From: an uncultured Lachnospiraceae bacterium
GTDB lineage: Bacteria; Bacillota; Clostridia; Lachnospirales; Lachnospiraceae
DNA: 12,629 nucleotides
Reading direction: 5' to 3'
NCBI GenBank assembly: GCA_910588865.1
Contig: CAJUSJ010000108.1
Span: 1-12,629, forward strand
A program made the position numbers and the translations under genes. Every line of letters starts with the position of its first letter. The stretch's first letter is position 1. The notes below the pieces were generated by a model. That model was not told where the DNA came from and ran no database searches. It saw only the letters and a program-made list of their open reading frames with translations. Shown piece after piece: positions 7,097 to 12,629 of the stretch.

Positions 7097-8137
7097 CTAT
7101 AGAAAGTACGATTTCAGATCCTTTGGCGAAAAAATCCCCTTATCTGTCACCACCCCGCCGCACAGTTTGGGAGGCGTGACATCAAAGGCCGGGTAATATC
7201 CCTTCACCCCCTCCATGGTCACCTTTGTGCCCATGGCTTCCATGGCAAGAGACGGATCTCTCAGTTCAATGTGAACCGACTCCAGATCTGGATGGGCCTG
7301 GTTGGGCGTACCTGTTACAAAGTAAGGCACTCCCCAGTACCAGGCAGCCAGAGCGATCTGAAACGTCCCCACCTTGTTGACAATATGTCCATCCATGGTG
7401 ATCACGTCCGCAGCGGAGGTAAACAGATCCACATGCCTCTCTTTCATAACCCAGCCCGGCATGTTGTCCGTGATCACAGTCACGTCGAATCCCATATCAC
7501 AGGCCACGCTGGCTGTCAGTCTGGCACCCTGGAAGTAGGGGCGGGTCTCCGGGCAGATCATCCGGATCTCATTGCCTCTGGCCCTGCATTCCTTTAACAG
7601 GCTGCCGATGATTGTCTCCGCGAAACACTGGGTCATGACCGTTCCGCCCTGGGGAATCTGATCCGCCAGATGCTTTGCCACCAGACCGTAACTCTGATAA
7701 TTTCTGTCTATTCTCTGAAAGGCGTGGTCTGCCAGAGCCCTGGTCAGGGCCGCCCCGCATTCTCCTGACTCCACAGCCTTCCTTACCACCTCCATGGAGC
7801 CCTCCACCACCCGCTTCATCTTCTCTACCGTGGTAGGTCTGGCATGAGACAGGGTACAGGCCGCCTGTTCCATGTAATCAATTAACTCCTTTTCCCTTTT
7901 TCCCTCCGCCTCATGGGCCGCCAATGCCATGCCCATGGCAGCGGCTGTGTAAGGCCCTCCGCTCTGAGTCACCATGTCGGCGATGGCTTTCGCCACCTCC
8001 TCGTGGCGCTTACAGACCACATACTCTGTGCGGATGGGGTAAATCCTCCTGTCCAGGATCCTTACCTGTCCATCCTCATACCAGGCTACATTTTCATATC
8101 TCAGCAAAAAAGCCATCCCTTCATCTGCCCTTGTCAA
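7097..8137 (-). CDS. MtnA/eIF2B-like pentose-1-phosphate isomerase
   Basis: This 346-residue protein belongs to the MtnA/eIF2B-alpha-beta-delta family, which includes methylthioribose-1-phosphate isomerase and 5-deoxyribose-1-phosphate isomerase. It would open an aldose 1-phosphate to the matching ribulose 1-phosphate. The catalytic cysteine lies in GTVMTQCFAE (Cys171) and the catalytic aspartate in VITMDGHIVNKVGT (Asp249), with the family's spacing. The conserved ETRPYFQGARLTA (198-210) and YPAFDVTPPKL are present. Compared with textbook MtnA, the THCN around the cysteine reads TQCF and the GADRI around the aspartate reads TMDGH, so the substrate may differ. The TTG start overlaps the dehydrogenase TGA (TTGA) and is preceded by GGAGGGAGGAAGG, indicating coupled translation. 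An in-frame ATG lies seven codons later. Confidence 0.85.
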   Translation of the reverse strand: MTRADEGMAFLLRYENVAWYEDGQVRILDRRIYPIRTEYVVCKRHEEVAKAIADMVTQSGGPYTAAAMGMALAAHEAEGKREKELIDYMEQAACTLSHARPTTVEKMKRVVEGSMEVVRKAVESGECGAALTRALADHAFQRIDRNYQSYGLVAKHLADQIPQGGTVMTQCFAETIIGSLLKECRARGNEIRMICPETRPYFQGARLTASVACDMGFDVTVITDNMPGWVMKERHVDLFTSAADVITMDGHIVNKVGTFQIALAAWYWGVPYFVTGTPNQAHPDLESVHIELRDPSLAMEAMGTKVTMEGVKGYYPAFDVTPPKLCGGVVTDKGIFSPKDLKSYFL

Positions 8138-9309
8138 CCTTCCTCCCTCCTCTCCATCAACACGTCATAAATCCTCTCCACTTGTTCCGCGGACGGCAAA
8201 ACGCGATTGTTCCCCAGGCTCCCGTCCTGAAGGGCTTTGTGGGCCAGAAGGCCTAAATCCTCTTTTTTGACACCGATCTCTTTGAGAGGAACCCTGGTTC
8301 CCACCTGTTCGGAAAGATTTTCTACTTTCCTGATAAGGATTTCCGCCTTTTCTTCCTCTGTCTTCCCATGACACTCCAGGGGAAAGATTGCTTCCCCGAT
8401 CTCACCATACTGTTGTCTGGCCTTATCTGAACCACAATTAAACTTCATAACCTCAGGGAGAAGGATCCCATTGCACAGCCCGTGAGGCAGCCCATAAACA
8501 GCGCTCAGCTGATGAGACATGGAATGGACCAGTCCACACCCAGCGTTGCCGAATGCCAGCCCCGCCAGGTACTGTCCTGCCGCCATGCCTTCCCTGGACG
8601 CCTGGTCTGGACAAAGAACCGCTACCTCCAGATGTTTAAAAATCAGGCGGACAGCTTCAAGGGCCAGAGAACAGGTAAGCAGAAAACCATTAACTGAGGT
8701 ATAAGCCTCAATGGCGTGGGTCAGGGCGTCCATCCCTGTCCCAGCGGTCAGCCCTTTTGGCAGATCCATCATGAGGCTGTGATCATCCACTGCCAGCACA
8801 GGCAGGGCGTGCCGGTCCTTGATGCCAAACTTTTCACTTGTCTCCTCATTGACAATCACATAAGCCCTGGTACATTCGCTGGCCGTGCCCGCTGTGGTAT
8901 TCACTGCCACCACTGGCAGAGAGGGCTGGCTGCTTTTGTCCACGCCCCGATAATCCAGTACACTCCCTCCATTGGCCGCCACGATGCCTACCGCCTTGGC
9001 GCAGTCATGGGCCGAGCCGCCTCCCACAGAGATCAAAAAGTCGCAGGACTCCTCCTTCACCAAAGCCAGCCCTTTCCCCACATCTCCCAGATCCGGGTTA
9101 GGTTTTACCCCTGAATACAGAGCAAAATTAATACTGTATTCCTCTAAAACATCCGTAACCTTCTTTACAATTCCCAGTTCCACAAGGGACGGGTCTGTCA
9201 CAATCAATGCCTTTTTATACCCATTGGCCTGGATTTCCGGGCCGATTCCCGCCAGACATCCATAGCCAAACAAAGTCCGGCCAGGGACAAAATATTGAAA
9301 TATACTCAT
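8134..9309 (-). CDS. Iron-containing alcohol dehydrogenase
   Basis: A 391-residue group III (FucO/AdhB-like) dehydrogenase, soluble, probably NADH-dependent, reducing a short aldehyde to its alcohol or the reverse. The nucleotide-binding GGGSAHDCAK spans about 96-105 and is followed by NTTAGTASECTR. Metal ligands are visible by alignment with the family: Asp194 and His198 in GMDALTHAIEAY, His262 in VHSMSHQL, and His276 in LPHG. The start ATG has AGAAGGAG six bases upstream. Its stop overlaps the isomerase start, and it begins 44 bases after the aldolase stop. The position right after the aldolase suggests it disposes of the aldehyde released by cleavage, which also reoxidises NADH under anaerobic conditions. 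Lactaldehyde or propanediol are other possible substrates. Confidence 0.88.
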   Translation of the reverse strand: MSIFQYFVPGRTLFGYGCLAGIGPEIQANGYKKALIVTDPSLVELGIVKKVTDVLEEYSINFALYSGVKPNPDLGDVGKGLALVKEESCDFLISVGGGSAHDCAKAVGIVAANGGSVLDYRGVDKSSQPSLPVVAVNTTAGTASECTRAYVIVNEETSEKFGIKDRHALPVLAVDDHSLMMDLPKGLTAGTGMDALTHAIEAYTSVNGFLLTCSLALEAVRLIFKHLEVAVLCPDQASREGMAAGQYLAGLAFGNAGCGLVHSMSHQLSAVYGLPHGLCNGILLPEVMKFNCGSDKARQQYGEIGEAIFPLECHGKTEEEKAEILIRKVENLSEQVGTRVPLKEIGVKKEDLGLLAHKALQDGSLGNNRVLPSAEQVERIYDVLMERREEG

Positions 9310-9353
9310 CTTCCGCTCCTTCTGCCGCGATCTATTTTTGCCCGCGGCGCTTG

Positions 9354-10001
9354 TCAGACTTTTTTCCGGCTCTTCATAATCTCTACAAACTCCCCCGGAA
9401 CCTCCTTCACCTGCCCGTTGGACTTTGCCAGTGAATAAATCTTCGCCGCATCCTCCGCGTAGATGGCCCTGATATGGGCCTGCTCCAGGTTCTCTCCCAC
9501 AGCCAGCACACCATGGTTGGACATCAGGCAGGCATTTCTCCCTTTCAGCACTTTCAACGCCTCTCTTCCCACATCCTCTGTCCCTGGCATGGCAAAATCG
9601 GCCACCAGCATATCACCGCCTAAAAAGGGAATCATTTCGATCAGGATTATGGGGATAGGTTCCCGGTTCACCGCGAACGATGTGGCATAGGGAGAGTGGG
9701 TGTGTACTACAGCCCCCACATCCTCCCTCTCTTTGTAGACAGCGGCATGCATTCTCCACTCAGAAGAAGGCCTGTGCCTCCCTTCTATGATCTCCCCGGA
9801 AAGCTTCATCAGTACCAGGTCTTCCTCCTTCATGGTTTCATACGGGATACTGCTTGGAGTGATAATCATGGTTTCCTTTTCCCTGTCATAAACGCTTAAG
9901 TTTCCGCTGGTGCCCGCAAACAGCGCTTCTTCATAAGAGCGATGCGTCATATTCAGCAGGATCTTTTTTGTCTCTTCCCATGTCATATCTGAAATTGTCA
10001 T
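9354..10001 (-). CDS. Class II aldolase (fuculose-phosphate aldolase family)
   Basis: A 215-residue zinc-dependent aldolase of the FucA/AraD/MtnB superfamily, normal in length. Landmarks are GTSGNLS (30-36), ITPSSIPYE, SSEWRMH with the catalytic Glu81, VHTHSPYATSFA with zinc ligands His100 and His102, and SNHGVLAVG with His163. In this gene context it should cleave a ribulose-1-phosphate derivative to dihydroxyacetone phosphate and a two-carbon aldehyde, as in the 5-deoxyribose and methylthioribose DHAP shunts. True MtnB dehydratases share the fold, but mtnC/mtnD-type partners of the full methionine salvage pathway are not in view, which favours the aldolase reading. The ATG overlaps the kinase stop as ATGA. 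Confidence 0.85.
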   Translation of the reverse strand: MTISDMTWEETKKILLNMTHRSYEEALFAGTSGNLSVYDREKETMIITPSSIPYETMKEEDLVLMKLSGEIIEGRHRPSSEWRMHAAVYKEREDVGAVVHTHSPYATSFAVNREPIPIILIEMIPFLGGDMLVADFAMPGTEDVGREALKVLKGRNACLMSNHGVLAVGENLEQAHIRAIYAEDAAKIYSLAKSNGQVKEVPGEFVEIMKSRKKV

Positions 10002-11242
10002 AATATGCCTGCTTCCTTTCTTATCTTATCTCTATTTTCTTTTATCGCTCTGACATAGTCCGTTCCCCGGATAACTTTCTTCTCGCGACCCAGAATCAAC
10101 TCCTTTGCTGTCAGCACGCAGATTCTTTCTGCCCAGGTTCTCTCTGCTGTGTCCTCAATCCCCGCTATATCCTTTACCTTGGCGCTTCCCGCGATCCGCC
10201 GGTTTAGTTCCAGACCAGCCACCCCTGCCGTGTCCGCCAGAATACCCTCCAAATACCAATCAATAAATCCGTCTATATCAGCCATAGGTTCTTTGTGCCG
10301 CTCTACTATAATGGTTTTCGCCTTTTTGCAAAATAGATCCGGAATGGCCTCAAGGGTTGTCTCCAGCCATCCGAGAAATTCCTCCTTCTCCTGTCCGGCC
10401 TCCATAGTCACTTCCCCGTTGGCCCAGGCAAAAATCAGGTTAGCCATCACATTTCCCACATCATATCCTATTGGGCCATAAAAGGCGAACTCTGGATCCA
10501 GAACCTTGGTGGAACCTTTTTTTACAAAAATTGATCCCGTATGGAGATCTCCATGGAGCAGGGCCTGGGCCTTGGTCTTAAATTCCTCCTTCAGCTTTGC
10601 CGCCTCCAGATGAAGCCCTGGGTCCTGGTACAGCTCTTCCTCCAGAAATTCACGGTTGTCCGGGTTCAGTACATTTTTTCCCTCCAGATTCCGATAGGGC
10701 TCTGTATACACCAGACGTTCCGTAACCCTGCACAGGTCCGGGTTGATAAACCTGCCTGCCAGCTGTTTTTTCTCTCTTGGATCCAGAACCACATCCGTGG
10801 TGCCTATAAGAGTCTGTGCCATAAAAGTGGTGATGTCTTCCGCGAACCCCGGAAATATCTGGTGTTTGATCAGCTCATACCTCATGTTTCCATAATCTTT
10901 CAAATCCTCCATTACCAGGCAGCACATCACCGGGTCATAGAGATAGACTTCCGGAACCGAGCCGGGGGCCAATTCCCCCTCCAGCTTTAAAACCTCTGCC
11001 TCAATGCGGTTTCGGTCTGTGCTTACCTGACTGCCGCCAGTGCGGCTCACCTTATCTCCGTGTTTAATGATCACAGATCTTCCTGTATCCAGATCTTTCA
11101 CACGAAACACATAATTGATATTTCCATCTCCTATCTCCTGGCAGGCCAGCCTGGCATTTTCCCCGAAAAAATCTGTTTTTTCCCTGATAAACCTGATGGC
11201 GTCCTCTTCTTTCATCTTAAAATGCTCTTTAAATCCATTCAT
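9998..11242 (-). CDS. Methylthioribose-kinase-like pentose kinase
   Basis: This 414-residue protein matches MtnK, a choline-kinase-like fold enzyme that phosphorylates C1 of 5-methylthioribose with ATP. The nucleotide-binding N lobe has EIGDGNINYVFRV (36-48) and VIIKHGDK. The catalytic loop HGDLHTGSIFV is at 230-240 with Asp232, and the metal-binding DxE motif is in VLDPEFAFYGPIGYDVGN (Asp249, Glu251). Length and motif positions are close to MtnK of Bacillus. The ATG at 11242 has AAAGG eight bases upstream and is preferred over the GTG at 11251. It lies 15 bases after the permease stop, and its own stop overlaps the aldolase start. The physiological substrate could be 5-methylthioribose, 5-deoxyribose or a related 5-modified ribose. 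Confidence 0.85.
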   Translation of the reverse strand: MNGFKEHFKMKEEDAIRFIREKTDFFGENARLACQEIGDGNINYVFRVKDLDTGRSVIIKHGDKVSRTGGSQVSTDRNRIEAEVLKLEGELAPGSVPEVYLYDPVMCCLVMEDLKDYGNMRYELIKHQIFPGFAEDITTFMAQTLIGTTDVVLDPREKKQLAGRFINPDLCRVTERLVYTEPYRNLEGKNVLNPDNREFLEEELYQDPGLHLEAAKLKEEFKTKAQALLHGDLHTGSIFVKKGSTKVLDPEFAFYGPIGYDVGNVMANLIFAWANGEVTMEAGQEKEEFLGWLETTLEAIPDLFCKKAKTIIVERHKEPMADIDGFIDWYLEGILADTAGVAGLELNRRIAGSAKVKDIAGIEDTAERTWAERICVLTAKELILGREKKVIRGTDYVRAIKENRDKIRKEAGIL

Positions 11243-11257
11243 ATGTCTCACCTTTCG

Positions 11258-12244
11258 TCACTCTTCCTTGGTGGTGTAATAAGCTGAAGCCAGGGCAATG
11301 GCCAGAACCACTCCCTTGATAGCGTTGAGAGAATAATAGGGAACCGACATCATAACCAGACCATTATCCAGCACTCCCACCAGCGTGGCTCCGATCAGTG
11401 TGCCAATGGCATTCGGCTTTCCCTGGCCTGCCACGGACCGCCCGATAAAGACCGCGGACAAAGCGGGCATACTGAAGGCCGCCGCCCCGTTGATCTGCGC
11501 GGACTGGTTTCTGGAGGCTACCAGGATGCCCGCTAAGGCAATAAAGGTTCCTGCCATTAACCCCGCGATAATCCGGTATCTCTGCACCGGAATACCGGAA
11601 AGCCGGGCCGCTGTCCGGTTGCCTCCCACCCCGTAAATATACCGCCCATATTTGGTATAGTTGAGAAAAATATGTACAAAAACCACCACTGCCGCCATGA
11701 TGACGATGATTGTGGGCGAGGTTCCCATGGTCTTTAGCACCGCTGGCACACTGCCTAAGGACTGGCTCCCGTCAGGCCGGGGCATCCCGGCGCTGATGGC
11801 TCCTCCCCCGGAGTAGGTAAGGCTTAAGCCATCCAGAAAAAACATCATGGCGCAGGTGGCCAGCAGATCAGGAATCTTGCACACCACGATGAGAAACATG
11901 GTGCACAGGGTGATGAGAAGGGTCCCTCCTATGGTCAGAAGAATCGCCAGCCACACATTCATGTCATACCAGATGAGAAGGCTCATGAGAATAAAGCTTG
12001 CCATGGTGGCCGTGGAACCCGCGGACAGGTCAAAGCCTCCTACGGCCAGGGTCATGGTCAGACCCATGGCCATCACCGTAGTGACGGCGATGGACCGAAA
12101 AATTGTGGTAAAGTTAGCGCCTGTAGCAAAGGTTTCCGGCATTTTTGCCGAGAAGAACAGGAGCAAAAACACTACCGCGATCACCGCGGCCCAGTCCGTG
12201 ATCAGTTTTCCCACATGAAACTGCTTCTTTTTTATATCAGCCAC
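11258..12244 (-). CDS. Ribose-type ABC transporter permease (RbsC family)
   Basis: A 328-residue integral membrane permease of the carbohydrate-uptake class 2 family. It has about eight to ten hydrophobic segments and the family signature GLTMTLAVGGFDLSAGSTA, where RbsC proteins read GGIDLSVGS. The cytoplasmic coupling stretch GVGGNRTAARLSGIPVQRYR and a final ALSAVFIGRSVAGQGK block are also present. The start is a GTG at 12242-12244 with AGGAGGG eight bases upstream, only two bases after the ATPase stop; the frame continues upstream but without support. It would form the membrane channel with the ATPase encoded just before it. The solute-binding protein is not in the window and probably lies further right. 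The linked pathway points to a free pentose such as methylthioribose or deoxyribose as substrate. Confidence 0.88.
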   Translation of the reverse strand: MADIKKKQFHVGKLITDWAAVIAVVFLLLFFSAKMPETFATGANFTTIFRSIAVTTVMAMGLTMTLAVGGFDLSAGSTATMASFILMSLLIWYDMNVWLAILLTIGGTLLITLCTMFLIVVCKIPDLLATCAMMFFLDGLSLTYSGGGAISAGMPRPDGSQSLGSVPAVLKTMGTSPTIIVIMAAVVVFVHIFLNYTKYGRYIYGVGGNRTAARLSGIPVQRYRIIAGLMAGTFIALAGILVASRNQSAQINGAAAFSMPALSAVFIGRSVAGQGKPNAIGTLIGATLVGVLDNGLVMMSVPYYSLNAIKGVVLAIALASAYYTTKEE

Positions 12245-12246
12245 TC

Positions 12247-12629
12247 TTATTGCCCTCCTGTCGAATAGTACATAATCTCTTCTTCCGTGGTGTCCGCGGT
12301 TCTCAGCTCTGCCGTCACTCTCCCTCCGTACATCACATAGGTTCTGTCGGTGATGGCCAGGATCTCCGCTGTCTCCGAAGTAACATAAAGCACACATTTC
12401 CCCGCCCCGGCGATATCCGTAATCAGCTGAAAGATGTCATGCTTGGCTCCCACATCCACTCCCTTGGTGGGCTCGTCAAAGATATAGACCTGACAGTCAG
12501 CGCTGAGCCATTTGCCAACCGCCACCTTCTGCTGGTTTCCTCCGGACAGATACCTTACCAGCTGATGCTCATTGGGGGTTTTTATTCCCAGGGAGCTGAT
12601 ATAGCGCCCCGCGTTTTCCAGCTCCGCTT
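12247..12629 (-). CDS. Sugar ABC transporter ATP-binding protein, C-terminal part (RbsA-like)
   Basis: Only the last 127 codons are in the window; the gene continues past the right edge. The visible part is the second nucleotide-binding domain of an RbsA/MglA-type double ATPase. It shows the signature LSGGNQQKVAVGKWL, the Walker B and D-loop YIFDEPTKGVDVGAK, and the switch region VLYVTSETAEIL, where the family more often has SSELPE. The end DRTYVMYGGRV is typical. Its stop is two bases before the permease start and its last codons supply the permease ribosome binding site, so the two are co-translated. It energises import by the permease. An ATG at 12523-12525 is internal to the domain and is not a gene start. 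Confidence 0.9.
   Translation of the reverse strand, partial: AELENAGRYISSLGIKTPNEHQLVRYLSGGNQQKVAVGKWLSADCQVYIFDEPTKGVDVGAKHDIFQLITDIAGAGKCVLYVTSETAEILAITDRTYVMYGGRVTAELRTADTTEEEIMYYSTGGQ

Noticed and set aside
9354..10001. Assigning the class II aldolase-like gene as MtnB dehydratase
   Set aside because: The fold is shared, but no mtnC/D/W/X partner is present in the window and the neighbouring dehydrogenase fits an aldolase producing an aldehyde; left open rather than named.
10541..10990. 149-codon plus-strand frame inside the kinase gene
   Set aside because: Antisense to a gene with clear catalytic motifs and without a ribosome binding site or recognisable domain.
1..12629. CRISPR array, tRNA or rRNA genes, riboswitch
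   Set aside because: No regularly spaced direct-repeat array, tRNA-like cloverleaf or rRNA sequence was noticed by eye on either strand; the 31-bp-phased sites at 98-174 are too short and divergent for a CRISPR.

Overview
The window looks like a chromosomal segment from an anaerobic Firmicute, most likely a gut Lachnospiraceae-type Clostridium. The grounds are protein style, strong GGAGG-type ribosome binding sites, an IS1634-family element and an AAA-ATPase_like/PD-(D/E)XK gene. No rRNA or marker gene is present to confirm this. The left ~0.55 kb is visibly AT-rich; the right 7 kb is more GC-rich, so the left part is probably accessory DNA.

Left, accessory half (1-5860). A small XRE-type repressor (191-496) is preceded by three similar, near-palindromic AT-rich sites spaced exactly 31 bp apart, the last overlapping a TATAAT. 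A decayed minus-strand ORF (547-868) follows, then an AraC-type DNA-binding domain fused to a RelA/SpoT-like HD domain whose HD dyad has become Cys-Asp (1170-2078). That gene carries a strong Shine-Dalgarno and an ATG exactly at the domain boundary. A short perfect hairpin lies next to a broken IS1634-family transposase (4094 down to 2322) with three in-frame stops and three frameshifts. Divergent from it is an intact AAA-ATPase_like/PD-(D/E)XK protein (4211-5860).

Right half (5906-12629, all minus strand, read right to left). This is a compact operon: ribose-type ABC transporter ATPase (cut by the window edge) and permease, a methylthioribose-kinase-like kinase, a class II (fuculose-phosphate-type) aldolase, an iron-dependent alcohol dehydrogenase, an MtnA/eIF2B-like sugar-1-phosphate isomerase, and an EutH-like permease. 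Several junctions overlap by 3-4 bases or are separated by only a few bases, so co-translation is likely. The kinase-isomerase-aldolase set matches the known 'DHAP shunt' that salvages 5-methylthioribose or 5-deoxyribose. In that scheme the pentose is phosphorylated at C1, isomerised to the ribulose-1-phosphate and cleaved to dihydroxyacetone phosphate plus a short aldehyde (acetaldehyde or methylthioacetaldehyde). The dehydrogenase would reduce the aldehyde and so reoxidise NADH. The transporter suggests that the sugar is taken up from outside rather than only recycled internally. The EutH-like protein, without any other eut gene in view, is the unexplained part.

The most interesting points are the transporter-equipped pentose/DHAP-shunt operon with its EutH member and divergent isomerase motifs, the AraC-pseudo-HD fusion with an internal start, and the 31-bp-phased operator array.
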